A stretch of DNA of 64,000 bases from Solanum dulcamara (lineage: Eukaryota; Streptophyta; Magnoliopsida; Solanales; Solanaceae), in the NCBI RefSeq assembly GCF_947179165.1, contig NC_077247.1, positions 46,792,935 through 46,856,934 on the forward strand, in the 5' to 3' direction. Under the pieces are notes generated by a model. That model had not been told where the DNA came from and did no database searches. It saw only the letters and a program-made list of their open reading frames with translations. Made by a program: the position numbers and the translations under genes. Position 1 is the stretch's first letter. Each line of letters opens with the position of its first letter. Shown piece after piece: positions 36,155-46,862 of the stretch.

Positions 36155-37490
36155 CTAACTGTCATCATCCTCGTGATCCATGAGAATCCAAGATCCATCT
36201 TCTCGTTGAATCATTCCTTTATTCTTCTCGATCCACCACGATATTGGTACACCATATTCATCCTTCAACGTATCGTCTTCCTTATTCATAAGAGCAATAT
36301 CCCGATTTATTTCCAACTTGAACTCTCCTTCTGGTCCATGTGTTCCAGCAATTCCGTGCAAATAAACTTCCAGAATATGATCATTTATGTCTTTCTTTAA
36401 GTAGTCTGATTTTGTAGTATCAATTGAAAGTTCAAAGCCTACATCTTCATACACTCTCCAATCTGTAGCAGAACCCTCGACCAGTCCACGGTCTGGCAGC
36501 TTCGGAATGAGATCAGGGGCATTGGTAATCCGCAAGATTTGAAGATTTCTCAATTTTTGATGAGCTTTCTTGAAATTGGCTTCTCCAACTCGTGGGCTAG
36601 CAAATAAAAATGCAGTTACTGGAAACTCCTTGTTGATTTGGTTGACAACTATGTCAATTGCGCATAGTGTGGCCAATGATGAACCCAAGCTGTGGCCTGT
36701 AACACTGATGCTAACTTCCTCCTTACTGTATTGCTCCAACAACCTTTTAACTTCTTCAAGAACCTGTTTGAATGTACAAATACAAAAGGGAATTTTAATC
36801 AGTATCACCTGGAAAGCTGCTTAAAGATATCTCTCTCTATATATATAAAAGTCCTACCTGATCTCTAGCACTGGTTGTCCGATTGAAATTTGAAGTGTCG
36901 TTAAGAGAAGTATAAATTGAATAAAAACCTTTGTGTACTAGAATGTTATCCGCATTTTCTCCAAAGATTTCTGTTGGTTGGACCAAGGACGATTCAAAAT
37001 CATCATTCCATTCCGCAGGACAAATGGTCCCTCTCCAAGCAATCAAAATGTCTCTCCTCCCTAATGCAACTTTACCTTCATCAGTGGTAACAGCAACAAA
37101 CCCAATCCAATTTGATTCTTTCATCTTCTCAGTTTTACTTGGTTCATTTGAAGCTCCATAGAAATATTTGGTGATTTCATACTTGTTTTTGTCGAGCCCC
37201 ACTCTTGTGAAGAGGTTCTTTTTGGAGTATCGACTTGTTCCTCTGTATTTTGAAACTCTCTCATTATTGAATGAGTCGTAGATGGCTTGACACATTTGAC
37301 CATAGTGAATGAGGTATTGGCGGAGATCATAATCCAAAGGTTCAAGTAAACCTTCCCAATTATTCTTACCACTCAAAACTTCCCATCTTTCTGCTATGTT
37401 ATTGTCTCTGTTTTCGATCCCCTTTTTCCTTTTCAAACAGCTCCTGATTTTTCTACTTACAAACTCCCATCCTTTGTTAATGCATCCCAT
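36155..37490 (-). CDS. Class II phospholipase A1 (gene A3)
   Basis: Two exons on the minus strand, 37490-36858 and 36763-36155, are joined in phase 0 (GATCAG|GTAGGA ... AAACAG|GTTCTT), giving 413 residues. It starts MGCINKGWEFVSRKIRSC, with no transit peptide. It has GRRDILIAWRGT, GHSLG with Ser236, FASPRVGEANF, APDLIP (candidate catalytic Asp) and [15 protein letters not shown] (candidate His), and ends DHEDDDS. It is closest to A2: exon 1 differs at few positions, and the 5' flanks (CAATACTGGACTTGTT, then ACTACTGAACAACGTGGCAAA) are nearly identical, so the A2/A3 duplication is the youngest visible in the cluster. It is expected to hydrolyse the sn-1 acyl chain of phospholipids in the cytosol; substrate preference is unknown. 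Confidence 0.93.
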
Positions 37491-37918
37491 CTTTCTTCTG
37501 GTTCAATACTGGACTTGTTTTGTTTTTTTTCTTTTCAAGATCCCAGTTACTACTGAACAACGTGGCAAATTGAATTTATGTATTACAGTACATTATTTTG
37601 AGAAATACAACTGGCTGCAATGACAGATCTAAGTCTTGCACGACTTCCGAGAATTCTTTTTAAAAGTAGAGAGAGTCATTATTTGAATTTAAAATAGTTG
37701 AAAGTTTCATTGAAAAGAAGGGTAATTCTGAAAATAATTCTTTTGAGAGCCCGTATGAACTTTGACTACAACAACAACAATCCAGTAAAATCCCACATCG
37801 AGGGGTCTGGGGAGGATAGAGTGTACGCAGATCTGACTCCTACCAATGTAGGACGGCTGTTTCCGAAAGACCCTCGGCTCAATAAAAGCATAGAAAAAGG
37901 TTAGACAAGAATATTAGA

Positions 37919-37942
37919 GTAAATAAATAAATAAATAAATAG
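37919..37942. repeat. (AAAT)n microsatellite in the LINE 3' region
   Basis: About five to six AAAT/TAAA units lie in the LINE 3' untranslated region, near its tail. Confidence 0.8.
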
Positions 37943-38110
37943 ATGACGATGACGAAAATGGTCCAAACATTAGTATAATCAAAGCACAAAAAAACAGTAG
38001 ATATTATTATTGGATAATAACATAAATACCATAACTAACATACATCAGAGTATAAGAAATCATAGTGTGTTAATACACCTACGAGTAAGGGAGAATAAAA
38101 CCACTATGTA

Positions 38111-39667
38111 CTAGCCTTCTACCCTAATGTGTGTCCTCCACACCCTCCTATCTAGGGTCATGTCCTCGGTAAGTCGTAAATGCGCCATGTCCTGTCTGAT
38201 CACCTCTCCCCAATATTTCTTCGGCCTACCTCTACCTCTTCTGAAACCATCCATGGCCAACCTCTCACATCTCCGCACTGGTGCATCTGGGACTCTCCTC
38301 TTCACATGTCCAAACCATCTCAGTCGCGTTTCCCGCATCTTGTCTTCCACCGAGGCCACTCCTACCTTTTCTCTAATAGCCTCATTTCTAATCTTGTCAC
38401 TCCTGGTATGCCCACACATCCATCTCAACATTCTCATCTCGGCAACCTTCATCTTTTGCACATGGGAGACCTTAGCTGGCCAACACTCCGCCCCATATAA
38501 CATAGCTGGTCTAACGACCACTTTGTAGAACTTGCCCTTAAGTTGTGGTGGCACCTTCTTGTCACATAACACACCGGAGGCGAGCCTCCATTTCATCCAT
38601 CCTGCCCCAATACGGTGTGTGACATCCTCGTCGATCTCTCCGCTGTCTTGCATGATAGAACCAAGGTACTTAAAACTACTTCTCTTTTGGATGGCTTGGT
38701 CCCCGAGCCTAACTTCTGCGCCAACCTCTTGAGGTGTCTTACTGAACTTGCACTCTAGGTACTCTGTCTTGGTCCTACTCAGCTTAAACCCCTTAGACTC
38801 CAAGGTGCGTCTCCAATCTTCCAGCTTAGCGTTAACTCCGCTAAGAGTCTCATCGATGAGGACTATGTCGTCCGCAAAAAGCATACACCATGGCACCTCA
38901 CCTTGAATTTGTCGCGTCAATCCATCCATCACCAAGGCAAATAGGAACGGGCTAAGAGCTGATCCTTGATGCAACCCCATCATAACTGGGAAGTGTTCTG
39001 AGTCCCCTCCTACTGTCCTTACCCTGGTTTTGGCACCCTCGTACATGTCCTTGATCACCCTTATGTACGCTACAGGTACACCTTTAGCCTCCAAACATCT
39101 CCATAGTATCTCTCGTGGGACTTTATCATAAGCCTTTTCCAAGTCGATGAACACCATATGCAAGTCTCTCTTCCTCTCCCTATATTGCTCCATTAGTCTC
39201 CTCATAAGGTGGATGGCATCTGTAGTTGAGCGTCCCGGCATAAATCCGAACTGGTTCTCTGAAATAGACACGCCTCTTCTCACCCTCATCTCTACCACTC
39301 TTTCCCACACTTTCATAGTATGGCTTAGAAGCTTAATACCTCTATAGTTGTCACAGCTCTGCCTATCCCCTTTGTTTTTGTAAAGCGGGATCATGATGCT
39401 CGATCTCCATTCTACGGGCATCGTTGTCGTCGTAAAGATGACATTAAATAACCTAGTCAGCCATTCCAAACCTACCGAGCCCGCACTCTTCCAAAATTCT
39501 CCAGGGATCTCGTCAGGTCCGGTCGCTCTTCCCCGGCGCATCCTACGAACAACATCCTTAACCTCATCGATCGTAATACTCCTACAACCCCCAAAATCGT
39601 GACTCTTTCCTGTATGTTTCAAATCTCCCAACACAATTTCTCTGTCCCCTTTGTCATTCAAGTTCAA
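38111..39667 (-). CDS. RTE LINE reverse transcriptase (partial ORF)
   Basis: A 518-residue open frame for the C-terminal two-thirds of an RTE-clade ORF2. Recognisable reverse-transcriptase blocks include [79 protein letters not shown] and the catalytic FADDIVL box. The C-terminal part ([34 protein letters not shown]) is the region typical of this plant family. The N-terminal endonuclease is absent because the element is truncated 4 bp upstream of this ATG. No stop interrupts the frame. The coding sequence is more GC-rich than its surroundings, as expected for a recent arrival. Confidence 0.93.
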   Translation of the reverse strand: MNLNDKGDREIVLGDLKHTGKSHDFGGCRSITIDEVKDVVRRMRRGRATGPDEIPGEFWKSAGSVGLEWLTRLFNVIFTTTTMPVEWRSSIMIPLYKNKGDRQSCDNYRGIKLLSHTMKVWERVVEMRVRRGVSISENQFGFMPGRSTTDAIHLMRRLMEQYRERKRDLHMVFIDLEKAYDKVPREILWRCLEAKGVPVAYIRVIKDMYEGAKTRVRTVGGDSEHFPVMMGLHQGSALSPFLFALVMDGLTRQIQGEVPWCMLFADDIVLIDETLSGVNAKLEDWRRTLESKGFKLSRTKTEYLECKFSKTPQEVGAEVRLGDQAIQKRSSFKYLGSIMQDSGEIDEDVTHRIGAGWMKWRLASGVLCDKKVPPQLKGKFYKVVVRPAMLYGAECWPAKVSHVQKMKVAEMRMLRWMCGHTRSDKIRNEAIREKVGVASVEDKMRETRLRWFGHVKRRVPDAPVRRCERLAMDGFRRGRGRPKKYWGEVIRQDMAHLRLTEDMTLDRRVWRTHIRVEG

Positions 39668-39959
39668 AGTTCCCGTATGAACTTTGACTAAATATTTGAA
39701 AATAATAATAATATAATTTATAATATTTTTCGTATATTTTTTTGAATATATAATTTTTTATTTTATAATATTAAATTAAAATAATACTAATTAACTTAAA
39801 AAATTAATTAAATTAACTTTCGAAAAACACAACAACAACTAAAATAGAATAGAGAAAGTAATAATAATAGGCTCTTAGACTTTGAAAAATGAACCATAAA
39901 AAAAGTGTCAATAATTCATTTATATTGTAGTATCAGTGAACATTAAATGTGAGAGGTTT

Positions 39960-40112
39960 GTCTTAATTACGGACCTCATTAAGAATTTTATGTGGAGCTC
40001 GCAAGAGCAAATTAAAGATGTGGTTTCATTTAATTTAATTTGATAAGAAGCGAATCTTTAGTTGGCACTTGACATATGAACTACTACTACTATAAAATAA
40101 TTGATGAACTCA
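39960..40112. repeat. Dispersed repeat, copy 2 (partner at 3125)
   Basis: It is homologous in the same orientation to 3125-3285, 36.8 kb away. It ends just after AAAATAATTGATGAACT, exactly where the 185-bp tandem unit of the other copy begins. Confidence 0.75.
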
Positions 40113-40299
40113 GTTTAATTTTAATTTTTACAATACTAAAAATAAATTCACTTTTACTCTTTCACTTTAGCACAGAGAGAGAGAATTTATTTTTTCAATA
40201 ATTACTCATTTCAGTCTATTAAAGACTATACATCAATCATGGATACACGAACAAAGGAATTGTTCTATTTCCAAACTTCACCCTCAAAATACATAGATT

Positions 40300-40800
40300 T
40301 TTTTTCTCGAATCACGTGTTTTTCTCCTCGTAAGACTGAGAGAAATGAATAAATAGCAAATAAAAAAAAAGAATCAAATCGCACCATCTCTGTAATAGGT
40401 AAATGCCTCTTTTCTTCTGAAGTTGTCGGAAACTCGTAATAAGATATTGGCTACAATTGAAAAGATCTTATCAATAAAATTTCCATTTATCCTTGATCTA
40501 GGCATAGATAGCAATCCATTCTAGAATTCTTTTCATTATCTCTCTTGGGAAAAAGATCCCACAAAGAAAAGAATTGTATAGTACGAAATAACATAAAAAA
40601 TTATCTATTTTTAAGAAAAAAACAAAAGATATGAATCCTCTATTCCAATTATTCCTTTTTTACAGGAATCGAGAAGAAATAAGAAATATTTCAATGCGAT
40701 TCAATATCATACTAATATAGTAGTATAGGAACTATTCCAATCTTGCCTCTATCATTAGCTCGGGTAGTCCCTGTTTCTGCTGTTTTAATCACCTTTCAAT
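40300..40800 (-). pseudogene. ycf3: Plastid-derived insertion with ycf3 exon 1
   Basis: The minus strand from 40,505 downwards reads [13 protein letters not shown]...[10 protein letters not shown], then, after small indels, EAFTYYRDG. This is exon 1 of plastid ycf3, a photosystem I assembly factor. It is followed by a GTGCGA group II intron start and preceded by plastid-like 5' sequence (CCCAAGAGAGATAATGAAAAG). An indel after ILLR breaks the frame and a later one restores it. This is nuclear plastid DNA (NUPT), not a working gene. The core at 40,370-40,620 is well supported; the outer limits are approximate. Confidence 0.82.
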
Positions 40801-40809
40801 GGCTCCCTT

Positions 40810-41516
40810 AATTATGTGCGAGGAATTGCCCTATTGAGTAAAGGAAAGCAGGCATATTATGATAAAATATAAACTTCATTTACTATTATGTAAGGGGTAT
40901 GCCAAATCTATTATGGACAAGTAAAAATGTACGAGCATATTAACACTGCAGAGCTCCTCTTTTGATAAAAAATGCACTACACGTGAACACTACTTGATGT
41001 TATGTTTTAACCCTTCTTGAATGTTAGTAATATTCAAGTAATGTGATTTTTACATTGCGAAATATAGTTGCAGTAAAGGATGAGTGGTCACCATCCATTA
41101 AATTAACACAGAAAAATACAGATACTTTGAATAGTTGTCACTTCTGAGTGAATCTTTATTGTCTTATGAGAACATCAAAGTCCCACAGGTTGAAATGTTC
41201 TTCCCCAATTAACACGCTCTCAATTGTCATTTTGAAATTAAAACAAAATGAAGATTTAAGTCTTTCTGATTTACGTTTTGACACATATAAGCCACCAAAA
41301 GTTTTCGAACTAAAAAGAGTGATATAAGAATGGCACGATGAAGAAGGCGCGCTGCTGAGAGCCAGAGAACACACAAGTATGAATTTTGAAGTTCTATCAT
41401 TAATACGATACAAGCTAATAGCCTATGGGGTAATCAATGATACAATGAACTTCTGTGCAAAAAGAACCAAACATATACACCAAGGTGATGAATAGTGTAG
41501 AACTCATTCTTCATCA
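40810..41516. other. Intergenic region downstream of the OB-fold exons
   Basis: I see no coding exon or bounded repeat here. It probably includes the 3' untranslated region of the minus-strand locus that ends at 41,517. Confidence 0.45.
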
Positions 41517-42095
41517 TTAATATTTGCGGATTACCTCATACTCAACCAAAGACAAATTGCAATCTTCATCATCATCTACATCAAATTCCACAAGTTCTGC
41601 AACTATGATTTGTATCCGATGCTCTACAGCTAACCTCATGAAACCTCGATAGATTTGGATTTTTGCACCATAAAGAAGTAGAATGCTGCCTGGCTTCATT
41701 AAGTCAACTACATGATAAAACCAGAGCTATCATAAGCATAAGCAATAGGTATTAACTTTGTGACCATCATATATGGTTCCTTGATAGTGGAGAGCTAGAT
41801 GGAGCAATCTAGGACAACTCATAAAAGATGAAATTATGTGAAGGCAACAGAAAGAAAAGAGAAAAAGAAGATGACGTTACCTTGTTCGTTACGAGCAGTG
41901 AATATGATAGTTCCAGTTTCATCTCCAACAAGGCACTCAGCTACACGTGTGATTTCCGGTTGAGATATCTGTATGACGGTAGGGACTGCTGCCTCGTGTT
42001 TTGCTTCTTGTCAACCACCACATCAGTTTTTAGGACCTTAACAATTAGATTGATGCCCTCTGTTCCTGGCTTCAACTCATCCACCTTCACAAATC
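41517..42095 (-). pseudogene. OB-fold nucleic-acid-binding domain exons, frameshifted
   Basis: Two minus-strand exons, 42095-41881 and 41707-41517, encode an OB-fold protein of the plant At4g28440/SOSS-B-like family, thought to bind single-stranded nucleic acid. Motifs in order are FVKVDELKPGTEG, RVAECLVGDETGTIIFTARN, EQVDLMKPGS (formed exactly across the splice), GFMRLAVEH and the family C-terminus LSLVEYE. The intron (GAACAAG|GTAACG ... ATGTAG|TTGACT) is canonical. Within the first exon, at about 42,005-42,012, the frame that gives VVVDKK must shift by one base to reach HEAAVPTVIQISQPEITR, so the copy is disrupted unless this is an assembly error. The first exon's acceptor is in phase with the donor of the XH exon at 43,242, suggesting a fused transcript. 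A separate upstream start exon was not found. Confidence 0.72.
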
Positions 42096-42123
42096 CTAGT
42101 AGAAAACTTGTAACTTTATTACA

Positions 42124-42222
42124 GAGATGTGTACTTTTCATATATTTCTATTACACCAATGCATACTTTTCATATGCTCCTACTAGAGAGATGCATACTT
42201 CTCATATATTTCTAAAGTAATT
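42124..42222. repeat. Short tandem repeat, ~33-bp units in an intron
   Basis: Three degenerate units carry GATG(C/T)(A/G)TACTT(T/C)TCATAT followed by a pyrimidine-rich stretch. They lie just upstream of the OB-fold exon. Confidence 0.55.
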
Positions 42223-42479
42223 AACAATGCCATACTATTTTCTTTCAAAGATACCAAGGAAGGCACCTAAAACCCACACATACATTATTGTAGGCCAGTG
42301 GTCTTCCTACATGGAGGGAAAGGAGTTGCATGAGCTTTTTGAACCAAAAAAATGATAATGGTTGTGTTCACTGTTCAGATCACTTATGCACACCTCAAAT
42401 CCTGGTCTCCAATGGTCTTTAATTAAGAAAAAAAAAATGAAACATGGCCCTATTGATCTATTTCATACTCAGTACTCCC

Positions 42480-42660
42480 TTTCCCTGTAGTATCCCATTA
42501 AAACAACACCATCTCAGTCCTAAACAAGTTGGGGTGGGCTATATGAACTGTCACGGACCATGTTTCTACATTTAAGCTCAACTCATGTCATCACCCTATA
42601 GTATCTCATTGATACAATAAAATAATACGGCCAATAATATTCATATATAAATAGGGCAAT
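42480..42660. repeat. Dispersed-repeat fragment (RTE/SINE-like wording)
   Basis: It contains CAGTCCTAAACAAGTTGGGG followed by TGGGCTATATGAA, a phrase common in plant RTE-derived repeats. No ends or TSD are visible. It lies in an intron of the minus-strand locus. Confidence 0.4.
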
Positions 42661-43241
42661 CAAACAACAAACAAAAATACGGGATGTTCATTAGGATAAG
42701 AATCTTTAGCACGTTTTTTCCCTCCAACTTTATCTGAAGTGTAGATCGTGCTGTCTAGAATTCTGCTCCTAGATAGGTTGAATTTTTATGACCAGAATAG
42801 ATTCTGAGCAGTGCAAAGAGCAATCATCTAAAAAAAAGTGATTTTAAGTTCTCATTCATAATGCCAGAGGCTGAGGGAAGAGCATTCACTAAAGCCCTTG
42901 TCCTTATCTGCAAAAAGAAAAGTTAGAATAATAGCTCTCTTTTGGACAATCTAACTTCCCCATGTATAATACAAAGGTTAGTCATTTTCTCTTATTTTGC
43001 TACTACACACTTTATACGAAATCTGTTTTGGTGTTCCTCTTGATCTTATCTGGTCACTGGCAAGTAAATGGTCACTCAGAGCCATCATTATGTGTTTGAT
43101 TGGCCTCACTGAGTAACATAGCGTTATAGCAAGGTGTTTGTAAGACTTAAACACGTCAAAGCATGGTTGACTTGAACCTACAAGCTGAAGGAGAATACAA
43201 CAATTGCAGCAAAATAAGAGTTTAAGATACTAAAAGCATAC

Positions 43242-46200
43242 CTGTATCTTTGATCATTGCCTCCTTCAGTTTTTCCCCAATTAAACAAATGACTTCTTTT
43301 AGCGTAGCTTTCCTACCTTCCTCGAAATTCCAAAGATGATGCATCATAGTTCTGTCCTTCATGTTATACTCTTTAATTTCTGTCAAGGCTATAACAACAG
43401 CTAAATATACTTCATATCCCCACTCTTTCCTCAGCTGCTGGAGATACTTGTCCTCTTGGTCTATTGTTTCCTGAAGCATAAATAATGGTTTTTAGGCTTG
43501 AATTTGAAATCATGTAACTTAAAATAGAAAGAGTTCAGCTGAAAATGTTTCGGAGGGGATATCAGATAAACAGACTAGTTAGAATTCCACAGAAAGGAGA
43601 GAAATTCAGAGGAACGAATTGTATCGATATCTTTATATTAGCTAATTACACCATAGAAAATAGAGAAATCTGTTTGAACATAACATTTTGTTGCGCCATT
43701 TCACTCATTTATTATGAAAGGGTGCGTTTATTGCATCATTCAACTACATGAATTACATGACTTTCAAGAACTTGTGTTCTGAAATTAAGAAACCAATTTT
43801 TTTCATTTCAGTTGACAAGAAACAACAAATTGAAAATATCTCTTCAAAAAATGAAACTTAAACAGGTAAAAGGGAAGAAGAAAGGATTCAGATAGATCCT
43901 GCTCGAGCTTCCCCATTTAAGATGACAGTTTTGAATGGATTCCATTTGGGGTTCTCCATATAGAACACAATTCTGTCGCTTTTTCCTCGGCAACTTGATG
44001 AGAGAATTTCTGCTTGCATGCAGTGTGAAAAGGACAACTATCAATGGCACCAAATTTCTTTATGCCAATATCCACATCACCATAGTCCAGCTCAGAAAGA
44101 ACCTGGAAGAGAAACAAAACAACTCAGTCATTATCTGATGAATTCAGAGTGGAAAAGTGAATGAAAAAGGTGTTTTCCATATTGATTTACAAGTGCAGAC
44201 CCTAGTAATTCATGTGTTTGAAGAAATTACATCCAGCAAAGCTACATAAGCCAGAAAAGTGTTTCACTAATATCGTCATCAATATAGCCCATGTTGGATA
44301 AACAGATAGACCCTTTGACTTTAACACAATCATACAATGTTGACAGTTTATACATGTGTTTCTTGCAACACATTTTACTAGTAGTGACACTCACTTCATT
44401 GAATCTTTTCAACTACATCATCCATCTAAACTCTAAAGGGAGGTGTAGGTCACAGATGCAGAAATTTTTACCTCAATTGTCTGCACACTGTAAACAAAAG
44501 AATCCAACAGACAAGCGAAAACGTTACTCTGCAAGCAAATGGAGGTAAGGCAACAGGCCATTAGAAAGGTATTTTGCAATGGTTAGTGCCTACAAGAGCC
44601 ACACCATTCTCTACTCTTAAATACCTATAAAGCTGATCTGCGACTGCTAATATATCCTCATTTGAGTTGGAGTGCACCTGTTACAAAGTATTCATGTACT
44701 TACATGTAGAAGGTCAAAACAGGTAAGAAAATTTCCAACTATATACCATACTAGCAAACTGCATAAATGTAAGAATTCCATACAGATGTTACTATCAAAC
44801 ATCAGATGATTAAAAACTTATGTGCACATTTTAGGAGTTACTAATAGCTAGGGTATTTCTTCCAACCATGAAACAAAAGTAGAGAATCAACCTAAATCCT
44901 AGGAAATGGATTCCTCAAAGTTGCGCAATTTCCAGTAAAAAGAAGAAAACTAAATTCTTCTTCAAATAGTAATTTAATTGCTGGTAAGTCCGAAGAGGAC
45001 TAACAGATAAACAGAAATAAAGCTTGCAACATACTTGAGAATTCGCTGGTTATTTAGAATTTACTTTGTGCATAGTTAATACATGAGGAACATACTAAAC
45101 CAAGTTTCAGTAAACACACGAAATTAGATGGTTCATGGGAAATGCTTGAGGCTATATCCATTGTCAATGATGATTTCTGAGTTTCGACCTAGGTAACTTT
45201 TCAGAATGAAATCCTATACTGAATGCTTTCAAATTGCTTTCTAAGCAGACTGGTAGACTCCAACGTACATATATGCAGATAGAGGAGAAAAAGAAATAAA
45301 GAAATAGAGGATAGAAAGTTGTTGGCTTAGATGCTGCAGATTGGCTTAATTCTGAGCATCAAAAGCATATTTCCTTGAAAAGAAACCACAGTAACCTGAT
45401 GTCTGATCTAGTTAGCAGCTTTAAATGAATAATGTTTAAAGCATAGCTGTAGTAAAAATATGCTTCAAAAGAATGTCTAAAGACCCATACACTAATCATC
45501 TCATTTCGAGCTTCTACTAGCTCAGTTGTCTCGCTTTCCTTGCCCTTAAGCTTCTTAGCTAAAGTTTCCCAATAGTGTCTTTCCTCGGTGAGATTTTGCA
45601 TAGTTATTGTCAACTCTTTAACCTTTTCCTTGGGTTCTTTATCTTCAACTTGGATCTCTCTTAAAGCTCTTATAGCTTGCTTATATGCTCTAACTTCCTT
45701 AGTTTCAAGCTCCTTCTCAAGCATAGCTATCTTACTCATTGCAGCATCCTTCTCTATCTTACGCTCAGCATTTGTATGCCTTTTGAAATCCTCAAACTTG
45801 GTTCTTAACTCCTCCTCCTTTTCAAGCTGAGCATTCATATGCCTCCCAGATTTTTCTTCTTTAGTTTCTAGCTCCTTCTCAAGAAAAGCTATCTTCTTGG
45901 CTACATCTTCTTTCTCCTTCTCTAGTTCCTCTATCTTACTTGATGCAGCTTGTTGCTCCGTCTCAAGCATAGCTATCTTACTCATTGCAGCGTCCTTCTC
46001 TATCTTACACTCATCATTTGTATGCCTTTTGAAATCCTTAAACTTGGTTCTTAGCTCCTCCTCCTTTCGAAGCTGAGCATTCATATACTTTCCAAAATTC
46101 TCTTTCTTAGTTTCTAGCTCCTTCTCAAGAAAAGCTATCTTCTTGTCTGTGTCTTCTTTCTCTTCCTCTAGCTCCTTTATCTTACTTGATGCAGCTTGTT

Positions 46201-46862
46201 GCTCCGTCTCAAGCATAGCTATCTTGCTCATTGCAGCATCCTTCTCTATCTTACGCTCATCATTTGTATGCCTTTTGAAATCCTCAAACTTGGTTCTTAG
46301 CTTCTCCTTCTTTTGATGCTGAGCATTCATATACTTTTCGAATTTCTCTTTCTTAATTTCTAGATCCTGCTCAAGAAAAGCTATCTTCTTTGCTGCATTT
46401 TCTTTCTCCTTCTCAAGCTCCTCTATCTTACTTGATGCAGCTTGCTGCTCCGTCTCAAGCATAGCTATCTTAGTGAATGCAGCTTTTCCCTCCTTCTCAA
46501 GCAAAGCTACCTTATTAACTGTACGTTCTTTCTCCTTCTCAAGCTCGTATATCTTAGTCAATGCAGCTTCTCCTTCCCTCTCAAGCTGAGTTATCTTGCT
46601 CAATGCAGCTTCTATCTCCTTCTCAAGCTCAGCCATTTTACTTGATAGTGATTCATTCCCCTTCTGTGAATCAGATATTCTACCATCAGAAGCAAAATAA
46701 TAACCTGCTAATAATATTCATATCAAGTGGATACATAGTAGGACCAGCAGCATTGACACACCAGCATTGACACACCTCAAGACCTTCAACTTTTATTCCA
46801 ATGCTGTTAACAGCTAAACCACGAGGGCAGACGCGATTAAGGAGATCTAGCCGTGTATAAGC
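43242..46862 (-). CDS. Coiled-coil/XH protein, FDM/IDN2-like, XH frameshifted
   Basis: Minus-strand exons: 46862-46776 (AYTRLDLLNRV..., not recognised), 46669-45491 (coiled coil), 44102 to about 43,900 (first half of XH) and 43470-43242 (second half). The coiled coil holds three 82-residue tandem repeats. The XH domain (IDQEDKYLQQLRKEWG, VVIALTEIKEYN, LWNFEEGRKATLKEV) is diagnostic of FACTOR OF DNA METHYLATION/IDN2 proteins, which act in RNA-directed DNA methylation in the nucleus. The XS and zinc-finger XS domains usual at the N-terminus were not seen. Between ELCSIW and NPKWNPFK the frame shifts by one, and no clear GT donor follows that exon, so the domain may be dead. The last exon is phase-compatible with the OB-fold exon downstream. 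It lies head-to-head with the At4g18490-like gene. Confidence 0.72.
45704..46441 (-). repeat. Three 246-bp tandem coding repeats
   Basis: Units at 46441-46196, 46195-45950 and 45949-45704 each encode 82 residues running AASSKI(E/K)ELE... to SKIAMLE. Each contains KKIAFLE, MNAQ and FKRHTN(D/A)E. Length is conserved exactly and the frame is open, so the repeats arose by in-frame tandem duplication of a coiled-coil segment. Confidence 0.92.

Larger units (their letters stand above)
37769..39671 (-). mobile_element. RTE-type LINE, 5'-truncated, with 19-bp TSD
   Basis: A non-LTR retrotransposon on the minus strand. It is bounded by a perfect 19-bp direct repeat, CCCGTATGAACTTTGACTA, at 37,750-37,768 and 39,672-39,690. 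The 3' part contains the phrase CCGAGGGTCTTTCGGAAACA and ends in (TTG)n, typical of plant RTE elements. The open frame begins almost at the 5' edge and lacks the apurinic endonuclease, so the copy is 5'-truncated, as is usual for LINE insertions. The clean TSD and open reverse-transcriptase frame indicate recent insertion. Confidence 0.93.

Noticed and set aside
38127..39602. Several plus-strand open frames over the LINE
   Set aside because: They are antisense shadows of the intact reverse-transcriptase frame on the minus strand.
40200..40860. Functional ycf3 gene
   Set aside because: Only exon 1 is present, with indels, in nuclear sequence context. It is a plastid insertion.
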